Shown here: piece by piece, positions 54,275 to 63,218 of the stretch | Layout of the letters: the number at the start of each line of letters is the position of its first letter | Numbering within the stretch: the first letter of the stretch is position 1 | DNA from: Chloroflexi bacterium 44-23 | Lineage (GTDB): Bacteria > Chloroflexota > Anaerolineae > Anaerolineales > Anaerolineaceae | Direction: 5' to 3' | Assembly: GCA_001899005.1 (NCBI GenBank) | Contig: MKUW01000007.1 | Location: 341,782 to 405,781, forward strand | Length of the DNA stretch: 64,000 nucleotides | Notes under the pieces: model-generated | What the model was told of the DNA's origin: nothing | Seen by the model: the letters and a program-made list of their open reading frames with translations, nothing else | Database searches by the model: none | Position numbers and translations under genes: made by a program

Positions 54275-55802
54275 AAAACTCACAGATCTGTTTTGGTCTT
54301 TTGGTTCGTCTTTGTTCATTTCTTTGCTGGTTTTTTTGATTGGCGATGTACCTGCGTTTGGCTCAATGATCAGTTTTTTCTTGTTGGCTATTATAGGAAT
54401 TTACGTCTTAATCCGGCTCTATCGCTTACTCGGGCCAAACAAGCTTCTGTGTTGGATTATGATCCTTGCCTTTTCATTGCGGATTGGTTTTGGAATCTTT
54501 TCGACGTATGGTTTACCAATAATTGGTTATGATCAAAAAACGCAACAAGAGGGCTATCTATTCCGGGATGCATACAATCGTGACCTTCAGGCATGGAAAT
54601 TGGCGGGCTCTGAAGAGCCCATTTGGATTGCATTTGGGAGTGAGTTTTTTAGTGACCAATATGGCGGATTATTAGCAATTAGCGCATTCATTTACCGTTA
54701 CTCGTCTCCATTTTTTCATCTCAAGATATTGATAACCTTACTGGCAGTAATTATCAGTGTAATCGGGATTCCATTTGTTTGGAATATGCCAGTAAAGCAC
54801 CAAGGAGTAAATGTGTTGGCGACTTTAATATACGCATTTTATCCTGATGCAATCTTGTTCAGCTCTTCACAAATGCGCGAACCTTTTTTAATGGGGCTTT
54901 CAGCCATCCTTTTTTGGTTGGCCATATCAAAGCGATTATCGCGTCAAAAAAGGCTAATTTTCTCAATTATCATTTCTTTGTTTATGTTGGTTTTATCAAC
55001 CAGAACAGCAGTATTTATCATTTTATTCGCCATAATATGGTCTTTTATGGAAAGTCAAGAGGAGAAAGCGAAAAAAATCCCATTCGTTTTCTTGGCACTC
55101 TCAGGATTCTTAATTTTGGTATCAATTGGTATCCTGAGCTGGGGGTGGATTATCGAGGCCAGTAAGTGGGATGCCATTCTTGCTGTTCAGAAATCCGGAT
55201 GGATAAAGTTCATTTTTAGTCGTATTCCAGAAATCCTTCAGCTTCCGTTTTTATCAGTTTATGGCCTTACTCAGCCAGTTTTACCGGCGGCCCTGGTTGA
55301 GCCAGCGATAGCATTTTGGAAAACAATAAATATCTTTAGGTCAGTTGGCTGGGCGTTACTGGCCCCATTATTGGCTTATTCTGTCGCGCTTATTTTCCGC
55401 CTTCCGAAAATTTATAAACATAAATGGGTTGTACTCATAATTTTCGTGATTTTATGGCTACTATTATCATCAACACGAGCAGGTGGTGATATCTGGGATA
55501 ACCCGCGTTACCGGTTAGCTTTGCTGGTACCAATTGCGAGAACAGCAGCGTTGAGTTTTGAATATGGTTGGCGCAGGAAAGATCACTGGTTTATACGGAT
55601 ATTGCTTGCCGAGCTTATCTTTAATCTCTTTTTCTTACAATGGTATTTGAGCCGCTATTTAAATTTATTCGGCCGCATAGATTTCATATTAATGATTGCT
55701 ATTATCAGTCTGTTACTATTGGGGATTATTGTTCAGGGTATTTTTCATGAAGTAAAGATTAATAAGCGAGCCAAATTAAAACCTCTTGAGACTAATCCAT
55801 AG
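54267..55802 (+). CDS. Polytopic membrane protein of the polysaccharide locus (polymerase or GT-C-like)
   Basis: 511 residues from ATG 54267, which overlaps the end of the glycosyltransferase gene. About ten to twelve spans with a large early loop (residues about 85-125) rich in charged residues, and SSSQMREPFLMGLSAILFWL, a Ser-Arg-Glu segment seen in several uncharacterised glycan polymerase-like proteins. The function is inferred from the neighbourhood only. Confidence 0.6.
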   Translation: MNKKLTDLFWSFGSSLFISLLVFLIGDVPAFGSMISFFLLAIIGIYVLIRLYRLLGPNKLLCWIMILAFSLRIGFGIFSTYGLPIIGYDQKTQQEGYLFRDAYNRDLQAWKLAGSEEPIWIAFGSEFFSDQYGGLLAISAFIYRYSSPFFHLKILITLLAVIISVIGIPFVWNMPVKHQGVNVLATLIYAFYPDAILFSSSQMREPFLMGLSAILFWLAISKRLSRQKRLIFSIIISLFMLVLSTRTAVFIILFAIIWSFMESQEEKAKKIPFVFLALSGFLILVSIGILSWGWIIEASKWDAILAVQKSGWIKFIFSRIPEILQLPFLSVYGLTQPVLPAALVEPAIAFWKTINIFRSVGWALLAPLLAYSVALIFRLPKIYKHKWVVLIIFVILWLLLSSTRAGGDIWDNPRYRLALLVPIARTAALSFEYGWRRKDHWFIRILLAELIFNLFFLQWYLSRYLNLFGRIDFILMIAIISLLLLGIIVQGIFHEVKINKRAKLKPLETNP

Positions 55803-55824
55803 CTTCCTTTTATTGGGTTTGCGT

Positions 55825-57255
55825 TTATAGCGATGTTTTTGTTTGATCCATCCGTATTGCAGCCAAAGCTATACCTAATGTTGTCCATACATATGGCATG
55901 GCAAAACTATCAATGCTAAAGCCTTCAAATAAGAATGCGATTATTGTCAGCAGGGTAACATAACCCCAGACTGTTTTCTTAATGTTTTCACTTTTTGTGA
56001 TCGCATAACCCTTTTTGAATATCAAATATAACCAACTTGTAAAGAGAATCAGGCCAATCACACCGGTTTCAGAAAGCAAGCGAGTCCAAATGTTTTTATT
56101 ATTGGCTTGATATTCTGCTCGAAAGATTAAATCTCGTGGTTCGTCCAATGCCCACGCAAATGAGGGTATGTAATTTTCGAAATAAAAGCCATAATTTCCA
56201 AGTCCAACCCCGATAATGGGGTGGTCGTTGAACATTTCCCAACCTGCCTGCCAATATAGGATTCTTTCTGCAAACAAAAACTGATTGGCAATTGAGAGAA
56301 GACTCCGATTTTGGTAAGTCTTGGGATTTAAGACTTGTTCCATGCGCGAATCGACCTTGCTGGAAATGAACAAACCTGTCAAGATTATGATCAAGTAAAA
56401 AGTTAGTAATAGAATTGGTAATGCCAACTTCCATTTCTTTTGAGAAAATTTTGGGAACTTATTCTTTAAAGAAAGAATATATCGGCCATTCAATACAAGA
56501 GATGCATATAAGATACATACCAAAAATGATATCCAACCAATACGGGATTTTGATAAAAACAGACATAAGAGCGCACTGCCTAGTAACAGGTTTTCAACGC
56601 TCAAATGCATATATTTCTTTACAAAGAGACTTTGATTACTCAGTGTGAAACCTAAAAAGATAGGTATATACAATAAGTTCAACTGGTGGGCTACCCAAGA
56701 GGGTTCATATGCAAACCCAGTAATGCGGCCAGGATAAAGTAACCCCGAGGTTGTGAACCAACTTTGGGCTGTCTCCATCCAGACCGGAAATTGACCGCTT
56801 AATTGATAGACAAAAAATTGGGTCATTGACCAGACAAATAAAGGAATAAACCCTAAATAAAGAAACCGGAGTGTTTGTTTCAATATTTTTTCAGAATTTA
56901 AAAATTGTAGGGGAAATGCAAAGAAGGAAATGCCAATCAATAATGTGATAATACTTTCACCAAAGCTCGAGAGAAAATTGAAATTCTTTTGAATAGGAAT
57001 TGAATTAAAAATTGAAAGGCATGTGATCAGAAGGGTGTATACCAGGTATATAAGAAGAGGGTAGGTCGCCAAATCAAGAGAATGCTTGAATAAATATGGG
57101 ATAAACCAAAACAACATCAGCAACGCCAGAAAAATAATTGCTGGTGCCGCTACCATTTTTGAATGCAATATTTGACTGGTCAATGGCAGGCTGGTAAACG
57201 GAAGCAGGAATACCGCAATGTACCAGAATGTGTTAAATATCTTTTGGCGTGTCAT
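55825..57255 (-). CDS. O-antigen ligase / polymerase-like membrane protein
   Basis: 476 residues, about twelve spans with a large periplasmic-side loop that includes the conserved region HPIIGVGLGNYGFYFENYIP, typical of the O-antigen ligase/Wzy superfamily. It joins or polymerises undecaprenyl-linked glycans. Transcribed opposite to its neighbours, coupled to the Wzz-like gene by a four-base overlap. Confidence 0.83.
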   Translation of the reverse strand: MTRQKIFNTFWYIAVFLLPFTSLPLTSQILHSKMVAAPAIIFLALLMLFWFIPYLFKHSLDLATYPLLIYLVYTLLITCLSIFNSIPIQKNFNFLSSFGESIITLLIGISFFAFPLQFLNSEKILKQTLRFLYLGFIPLFVWSMTQFFVYQLSGQFPVWMETAQSWFTTSGLLYPGRITGFAYEPSWVAHQLNLLYIPIFLGFTLSNQSLFVKKYMHLSVENLLLGSALLCLFLSKSRIGWISFLVCILYASLVLNGRYILSLKNKFPKFSQKKWKLALPILLLTFYLIIILTGLFISSKVDSRMEQVLNPKTYQNRSLLSIANQFLFAERILYWQAGWEMFNDHPIIGVGLGNYGFYFENYIPSFAWALDEPRDLIFRAEYQANNKNIWTRLLSETGVIGLILFTSWLYLIFKKGYAITKSENIKKTVWGYVTLLTIIAFLFEGFSIDSFAMPYVWTTLGIALAAIRMDQTKTSL

Positions 57256-58004
57256 AATCTCTTGGTTTGAATGAGAATTAATGCACTTAAAAAACCGACG
57301 ATGGCCCCAAAGAGTACCATCAGGTTGGTTTGGTTTCGTATGGGACGATCAGGTGCAACGGCATTCATGCCGTCGATGAGAGAAAATCCAGGGAAAATAC
57401 CAAAACTTAGTTCCTTTTCATGGTTAAGTTCTTGGATTATTCCGGGCTTGTTGAAATGATCCATTTCGCATAGGTAAGGGGAATTCAAACCGAGCGCGGA
57501 TCTTTGGACACAAGTTTCAATTTGTTCATTTATTTCTGAAAGTTGAACGTATTTTTGGGCGTGTCCCAAGGCTTCCAGGAGGTATTTGTAACCCTGTTGC
57601 TTCCACTGCCTGGAAAAAAGACTGGCTTGTTTTGAATCCTGTGCCTGGCAACGAAATGAAATTACACTCATCTGTCGTTCAAGAAAACAGGCGTCCCGAA
57701 ATTGTTCAAAACCAAATGCGGGTTGATTTATTGAATTTATGGTCGATGTGACAACCGGATCTGATCTGAGAAATGTTAGCAAGTGAGAAAAAAATTGATC
57801 CTGTTCATATTGGGTCAAGTGTCCCATTTCATAAAAATTTATAGTGATGCTAATAGTGCTATTGGCAGAGTAAATGGGCTTTACTAAAAGACGATTGACG
57901 ATCAGTCCGAAAAGAGCACCTAGAATGCTGGCAAACACGAGAAGCCACCAAAATTTGATTGCTCTGATTGAAATGGAACTCAAATTGAGATAATCTATTT
58001 CCAT
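57252..58004 (-). CDS. Wzz-like chain-length determinant protein
   Basis: 250 residues with a membrane span near residues 15-38 and a second at the C-terminus (about 225-245), with a helical extracytoplasmic domain between, the topology of Wzz/Wzc N-terminal proteins. No kinase domain is present. It should set the length of polymer made by the neighbouring ligase/polymerase-like protein. Confidence 0.75.
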   Translation of the reverse strand: MEIDYLNLSSISIRAIKFWWLLVFASILGALFGLIVNRLLVKPIYSANSTISITINFYEMGHLTQYEQDQFFSHLLTFLRSDPVVTSTINSINQPAFGFEQFRDACFLERQMSVISFRCQAQDSKQASLFSRQWKQQGYKYLLEALGHAQKYVQLSEINEQIETCVQRSALGLNSPYLCEMDHFNKPGIIQELNHEKELSFGIFPGFSLIDGMNAVAPDRPIRNQTNLMVLFGAIVGFLSALILIQTKRL

Positions 58005-58087
58005 TTTAGCTCGATAAAATTGAGTATATCATAGCAATTCTGATCGATTATTTCTTAGGGCTGAGCAACTTAATTACACGTTCTTTT

Positions 58088-58128
58088 AGAGCAATTTCAC
58101 AAAAAATGAAACGATTCAAAATTGCTCT
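58088..58128. repeat. Inverted repeat in the divergent wzz-wzm spacer
   Basis: AGAGCAATTT at 58088-58097 and AAATTGCTCT at 58119-58128 are perfectly complementary, with a 21-base loop. It lies between two divergent glycan operons about 75 bases before a -10 element, so it could be a shared operator pair or a leader hairpin. Confidence 0.5.
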
Positions 58129-58202
58129 GCAAAGACACTGTAACTTGTTGGGATGTCAACTCAAAATCACATTAGGATAATCGCTCGTCCCCAATTTATT
58201 GT

Positions 58203-58211
58203 TGGTATAAT
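58203..58211 (+). promoter_or_regulatory. Extended -10 promoter of the wzm-wzt-rfb operon
   Basis: TGGTATAAT, the same extended -10 as at 46541. It gives a predicted leader of about 19 bases before the GTG at 58236. The -35 is poor. Confidence 0.55.
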
Positions 58212-58235
58212 CGAGAACGAATCAAGAATTCCCAG

Positions 58236-59072
58236 GTGAGGATTTTGGAAAAAACTCCAATCTATATTTACGATGCAGCAAAACATCCATTTCGACCCTT
58301 TGACGAGGTCAAGCAGGTATTTAAGTATCGTTTCTTAATTGTCCAGTTGTTGCGGAGGGATATTGTTACCCGCTACAAGCGCTCAATTCTCGGAATTGCG
58401 TGGACGATGCTTAATCCACTTGGAACAATGATTGTGTTATCAATTGCTTTTTCGCAAGTTTTTAAGACTACTGCCGGGTATCCTGCCTATGTGTTGAGCG
58501 GTTTATTGGCCTGGAATTTCTTTTCCCAATCATCCAATGCCAGCATGGTAAATTTAATTTGGGGTGAGGGCTTACTTAAAAGGATTTTTCTTCCACGAAC
58601 GTCTTTTGCACTGGCTGCAGTTGGAACAGGATTGGTCAACACGGTTTTATCAATTATTCCGATGTTAATAGTTATGTTGATATATAAATTACCAATTACT
58701 CTATCAATTTTGTTTCTTCCAGTGCCATTATTGGTTTTGGCAATGTTTTCATTAGGGATTGGATTATTGGTCTCCACTTTTGCTGTTTACTTCCCGGATG
58801 TAGCAGAAATGTATCAAATTGTTTTAACTGCCTGGTTGTATTTAACTCCAATCATTTATCCGGAAGAAATTTTGCCCGAAAATGTTATTTTTTTAATATC
58901 AACATTTAACCCAATGTATAGCATTGTCAAGCTGTTTCGCATTCCATTGTATTTTGGGAGACTACCGGTTTTCTCTGAATGGTTCGTCCCGTTGATGACA
59001 TCTTTTGCCTTTCTCATTGTAGGGTGGTTTGTTTTTGTTTTCAGATCCAATGAATTTTCACAAAAATTGTAA
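58236..59072 (+). CDS. ABC-2 type polysaccharide exporter permease (Wzm/TagG-like)
   Basis: 278 residues from a GTG. The early cytoplasmic RRDIVTRYKRSILGIAWTML and the ABC-2 core LTAWLYLTPIIYPEEILPEN are typical of Wzm/TagG. Six spans. It exports a completed glycan with the ATPase encoded seven bases downstream. Confidence 0.92.
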   Translation: MRILEKTPIYIYDAAKHPFRPFDEVKQVFKYRFLIVQLLRRDIVTRYKRSILGIAWTMLNPLGTMIVLSIAFSQVFKTTAGYPAYVLSGLLAWNFFSQSSNASMVNLIWGEGLLKRIFLPRTSFALAAVGTGLVNTVLSIIPMLIVMLIYKLPITLSILFLPVPLLVLAMFSLGIGLLVSTFAVYFPDVAEMYQIVLTAWLYLTPIIYPEEILPENVIFLISTFNPMYSIVKLFRIPLYFGRLPVFSEWFVPLMTSFAFLIVGWFVFVFRSNEFSQKL

Positions 59073-59078
59073 ATTGCT

Positions 59079-59810
59079 ATGAATCAAAAAATTATTCTCA
59101 ACAACATAACTGTTCGTTACAAAATCCCTTCTGAACGTATAGGCACATTTAAAGAATACATAATAAAAAGTATACGAAGGCAAATTCATCACCGCCCTTT
59201 TTATGCCTTGAAAAATATCAGTTTAGAAATAATGGAAGGCGAATCATTTGGTGTTATCGGTCACAATGGTGCCGGTAAGAGTACGATGCTGAAATTAATT
59301 GCTCGGGTCTTGGCGCCATCTCTCGGAAGAATTGAGGTCAGAGGAAAGGTGTCGCCGTTGCTCGAGATTGGTGCCGGTTTTCATCCAGAACTCACAGGGC
59401 GGGAAAATATTTTTCTCAACGGGGCATTACTGGGTTTCTCCCGGCGTGAAATGGATCAAAAATTGAATAGTATTGTTGAGTTCTCAGAATTGAATAATTT
59501 TATAGATGCTCCCATGCGCACGTATTCTTCAGGTATGTGGGCTCGTTTAGGGTTTGCCGTGGCAACAGATTCACAACCTGATATACTTTTGGTAGATGAG
59601 GTCTTGGCTGTCGGCGATGAGCAATTTCAACAAAAATGCTTTGCTCGTATTGAAAAGTTTCGTGAGAATGGAACGACAATTGTTATTGTGGCGCACGGCA
59701 TGAAAACGATCGAATCAAACTGTACTCGTGTTTGTTGGATTGATCATGGAGAGATAAAATATCTCGGAGCACCTGAACAGGCAATACAGGAATATCGATC
59801 ATCAAATTGA
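59079..59810 (+). CDS. Polysaccharide ABC exporter ATPase (Wzt/TagH-like, no carbohydrate-binding domain)
   Basis: 243 residues. Walker A GHNGAGKST, GAGFHPELTGRENIFLNG (a motif of glycan exporters), signature YSSGMWARL, Walker B ILLVDEVLAVGDE. The C-terminal carbohydrate-binding domain found in many Wzt proteins is missing, so export probably does not depend on recognising a terminal cap. Confidence 0.93.
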   Translation: MNQKIILNNITVRYKIPSERIGTFKEYIIKSIRRQIHHRPFYALKNISLEIMEGESFGVIGHNGAGKSTMLKLIARVLAPSLGRIEVRGKVSPLLEIGAGFHPELTGRENIFLNGALLGFSRREMDQKLNSIVEFSELNNFIDAPMRTYSSGMWARLGFAVATDSQPDILLVDEVLAVGDEQFQQKCFARIEKFRENGTTIVIVAHGMKTIESNCTRVCWIDHGEIKYLGAPEQAIQEYRSSN

Positions 59811-59825
59811 TTGCCAGAAGAATTT

Positions 59826-60383
59826 ATGGAAATTGTTAACCTACACTTGCGTAATTTGAAGCTTATTAAGCCCCATGTCTTTAGTGACTCGCGCGGTTAT
59901 TTTTTTGAAGTCTTTAATCAGAATAAATTTGTTCAACATGATATGAAGTTTTCAATTGTTCAAATTAATCAAAGTGGCTCAAAAAAGGGCGTTTTACGTG
60001 GCTTGCACTATCAGGTGAATAAACCTCAGGGGAAGTTAGTGCGCGTGATAACAGGAGAAATTTTTGATGTTGCAGTTGATTTACGCGAGTCCTCTGACAC
60101 GTATGGCCAATGGGAAGGCGTCTTCCTTAAAGCTGAAGACAAAACACAATTGTGGGTACCCCCCGGATTTGCCCATGGTTTCCTGGTATTAAGTACTTGG
60201 GCAGATGTTGAATATGGCACAACGGATTTTTACTCACCCGAAAATGAACGGACGATTGTTTGGGATGATAAGACACTGGCGATTAAATGGCCTCTTGTGA
60301 ACGGTGGTCTCCCACTTCTAGCTGAAAAAGATGCGAAAGGAGTGAGCTTTGATGAAGCAGAAAAATTTAATGAGGAAATTTAA
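59826..60383 (+). CDS. rfbC: dTDP-4-dehydrorhamnose 3,5-epimerase
   Basis: 185 residues from ATG 59826 (GAAG upstream), the normal length; a TTG directly behind the wzt stop is possible. Cupin-type fold with FFEVFNQNKF, GVLRGLHYQ, VAVDLRESSDTYGQW and VPPGFAHGFLVL. Third step in dTDP-L-rhamnose synthesis. It overlaps rfbB by 32 bases. Confidence 0.95.
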   Translation: MEIVNLHLRNLKLIKPHVFSDSRGYFFEVFNQNKFVQHDMKFSIVQINQSGSKKGVLRGLHYQVNKPQGKLVRVITGEIFDVAVDLRESSDTYGQWEGVFLKAEDKTQLWVPPGFAHGFLVLSTWADVEYGTTDFYSPENERTIVWDDKTLAIKWPLVNGGLPLLAEKDAKGVSFDEAEKFNEEI

Positions 60384-61443
60384 AAATGTTTTGGTAACGG
60401 GGGGTGCCGGTTTCATCGGATCGAACTTTGTTCGCTTCCTTAACAATGCTGAACCGGATATTCAAATCATAAATCTTGACCTGTTAACATATGCTGGCCA
60501 CCTTGAAAATCTGTCGGGTATTAATGGAAATCACTATCATTTTATTCACGGTGATATCTGCGATTCGAAATTGGTGCGTAAAATATTAATGGATTATCAA
60601 ATTGATACAGTGGTTCATTTTGCCGCCGAATCGCATGTTGATCGCTCCATCCAAGATCCAGGAGCATTTGTTCAGACAAACATCGTAGGTACCTATACCC
60701 TGCTCGAAAATTGTCGGCAAGTTTGGAATGAAAGGGGTGGTTATGAAGGCAATCATTTCCATCATGTTTCAACGGATGAGGTCTTTGGAATGTTATCCAA
60801 AGACGACTCTCCTTTTACTGAGACAACTCCCTATGCCCCTAATTCTCCATATGCCGCATCCAAGGCTTCCAGTGATCATTTAGTACGTTCTTATTTTCGT
60901 ACCTTTGGTTTTCCTATCACCATTTCCAATTGTTCCAACAATTACGGACCATATCAATTTCCAGAAAAATTAATCCCGCTGATTATCCTGAATGCCATAA
61001 ATGGCAAAGACCTACCCATTTATGGGGATGGACAACAAATTCGCGATTGGTTGTATGTAGAAGACCATTGTGACGCTATTTATTCTGTGATTCAAGCAGG
61101 AAAAACAGGAGAAACATATAATATCGGTGGAGAAAATCAATTTCCCAATCTTGAGATTGTTAAGAAAATATGTAGTATTCTTGATCATGCTTTGCCTGAA
61201 TCGCCATATATTCCACATGAAAAATTGATCAGATTTGTGCCGGATCGGCCAGGCCATGATCTTCGCTATGATATTGATATCACCAAGATCCGAACCTGCT
61301 TAGAATGGCAACCCAGTAATGATCTTGCGCAGGGTCTTGAAAAAACAATACAATGGTACTTGCAAAACAGGGAATGGATTGAAAGTGTAACCGGAACCTC
61401 AGCTTTTCAAAACTGGTTAGTGACTAATTACGATAAAAGATAA
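60352..61443 (+). CDS. rfbB: dTDP-glucose 4,6-dehydratase
   Basis: 363 residues. NAD-binding VTGGAGFIGSNFVRFLNN, the HVSTDEVFG motif, and YAASKASSDHLV with catalytic Tyr and Lys; C-terminal DWLYVEDHCDAI. Second step of the pathway. I take ATG 60352, which has GGAG upstream; ATG 60370 is an alternative. Confidence 0.96.
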   Translation: MKQKNLMRKFKNVLVTGGAGFIGSNFVRFLNNAEPDIQIINLDLLTYAGHLENLSGINGNHYHFIHGDICDSKLVRKILMDYQIDTVVHFAAESHVDRSIQDPGAFVQTNIVGTYTLLENCRQVWNERGGYEGNHFHHVSTDEVFGMLSKDDSPFTETTPYAPNSPYAASKASSDHLVRSYFRTFGFPITISNCSNNYGPYQFPEKLIPLIILNAINGKDLPIYGDGQQIRDWLYVEDHCDAIYSVIQAGKTGETYNIGGENQFPNLEIVKKICSILDHALPESPYIPHEKLIRFVPDRPGHDLRYDIDITKIRTCLEWQPSNDLAQGLEKTIQWYLQNREWIESVTGTSAFQNWLVTNYDKR

Positions 61444-61452
61444 GGGGAGAAG

Positions 61453-62325
61453 ATGAAAGGAATCATTTTAGCCGGCGGCAAAGGGACGCGTTTATATCCA
61501 CTCACAATTGGTATCAGCAAACAACTTTTACCGGTCTATGACAAGCCGATGATTTATTATCCGCTTTCCATGTTAATGCTGGCTGGCATTCGTGAGGTCT
61601 TAATTATCAGTACTCCCCAGGATTTGCCCCAATTCAGGCGAATCCTGGAAGACGGTTCTCAATGGGGTATGCAATTTACTTATGCAGAGCAGTCGCAACC
61701 TCGCGGTTTAGCCGATGCATTTATTATTGGCAAGAACTTTATTGGCGATAATTCGGTCGCCTTAATCTTGGGGGATAACATTTTTTATGGGAGGGGACTG
61801 GGGAAGATCATATCAAACGCAGCCCAAGACAAAGAAGGCGCAACTATTTTTGCCTATCCAGTGCGTGATCCAGAGCGATATGGGGTGGTCGCGTTTGATG
61901 CCGGCGGAAAAGCAATTTCAATTGAAGAGAAACCTAAGGCACCGAAATCTACTTATGCAGTGCCTGGAATCTATTTTTATGATAACAATGTCGTTAAAAT
62001 GGCCGAAGAATTACAGCCATCACCACGAGGTGAAATAGAGATTACGGATATTAACCGCCAATACATGCAGCAAGGTAAATTATATGTGGAAGTACTTGGA
62101 CGCGGAGTGGCCTGGCTGGATGCCGGCAAACATGATTCGCTATTGCAAGCATCTACATTCGTGCAGACTGTCCAGGATCGGCAGGGATTAATGATTTCCT
62201 GTCCGGAGGAAATTGCCTACCATAAAGGTTTTATTAATCGAGAGCAGTTGGCAAAACAGATACAAAAATATGCCGGGAATGATTATGGCCGCTATTTGCA
62301 GGAATTGGTGGACAATTTAAAATGA
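61453..62325 (+). CDS. rfbA: Glucose-1-phosphate thymidylyltransferase
   Basis: 290 residues. [18 protein letters not shown] is the nucleotidyl-transfer motif, [18 protein letters not shown] the dTDP-enzyme signature, then ILGDNIFYG and [13 protein letters not shown]. First step of dTDP-L-rhamnose synthesis. GGGGAG precedes the ATG. Its stop overlaps the rfbD start by four bases. Confidence 0.97.
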   Translation: MKGIILAGGKGTRLYPLTIGISKQLLPVYDKPMIYYPLSMLMLAGIREVLIISTPQDLPQFRRILEDGSQWGMQFTYAEQSQPRGLADAFIIGKNFIGDNSVALILGDNIFYGRGLGKIISNAAQDKEGATIFAYPVRDPERYGVVAFDAGGKAISIEEKPKAPKSTYAVPGIYFYDNNVVKMAEELQPSPRGEIEITDINRQYMQQGKLYVEVLGRGVAWLDAGKHDSLLQASTFVQTVQDRQGLMISCPEEIAYHKGFINREQLAKQIQKYAGNDYGRYLQELVDNLK

Positions 62326-63218
62326 CTCCTCCAAAAATTCTTTTGTTTGGGAAAAACGGCCAACTGGGTTGGGAGGCTGAAAGACAGCTTTTTTGCATGG
62401 GAGATCTGTTTGCATATGATTATCCCCAGATTGACTTCACAGATCCTAAAAAAGTTGTGGCATTGCTGGATGACATCCAACCTGATTTTATCTATAACGC
62501 AGTTGCCTTTACCGCCGTTGACCAGGCGGAATCGGAGATCTCCAAAGCGACATTAATCAACAGCACCACGCCGGGTGAGATAGCAGCCTGGTGCAAACGC
62601 AATCAACGCTCATTAATGCATTTTTCTACAGATTATGTTTTTGATGGATATTTGGGGAGAGACTATCGTGAAGATGATCTTCCACACCCGCTAAATGTGT
62701 ATGGACAATCCAAATTGGCAGGAGAGCAGGCCATTCTTCAAAGTGAATGCACGGCTCTCATTTTCCGTACCAGTTGGGTTTATAGTATGCGTGGGGAAAG
62801 CTTTGTTATAAAATTTCTCTCCTGGGCACGGGATAAAGATGAATTACGAGTGGTTGATGACCAAATCGGTAACCCTACCTGGGCCAGAATGTTGGCGCAA
62901 TTATCATCCTGCATCTTGCCAATAAATAAAGAGGATTTTTCTGCTTTTTTTGATCAAAATGGAGGTTTATATCATCTGGCTGGTGGAGGTGCAGCTTCAC
63001 GTTTGCAATGGTCACAGGAAATTTTGGATAACCTGACTCATGAAGCAAATATTAAAACAAAGAATCTGGCAGGTGCGAAAACGTATGAATTTCCAGCCCC
63101 AGCCTGCCGCCCCTTACATTCAGCATTGAATTGCGAAAAATATGAGAGTACATTTGGCCGAAAAATCCCGCATTGGAAACTGGGGCTTCGACTGGCACTG
63201 GATGAGTTAGCAGGATAG
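62322..63218 (+). CDS. rfbD: dTDP-4-dehydrorhamnose reductase
   Basis: 298 residues. GKNGQLGWE nucleotide loop, [22 protein letters not shown] and YGQSKLAGE (Tyr and Lys catalytic). It completes dTDP-L-rhamnose. The last stop base is directly followed by the ATG of the next glycosyltransferase, so rhamnose synthesis and transfer are co-transcribed. Confidence 0.95.
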   Translation: MTPPKILLFGKNGQLGWEAERQLFCMGDLFAYDYPQIDFTDPKKVVALLDDIQPDFIYNAVAFTAVDQAESEISKATLINSTTPGEIAAWCKRNQRSLMHFSTDYVFDGYLGRDYREDDLPHPLNVYGQSKLAGEQAILQSECTALIFRTSWVYSMRGESFVIKFLSWARDKDELRVVDDQIGNPTWARMLAQLSSCILPINKEDFSAFFDQNGGLYHLAGGGAASRLQWSQEILDNLTHEANIKTKNLAGAKTYEFPAPACRPLHSALNCEKYESTFGRKIPHWKLGLRLALDELAG

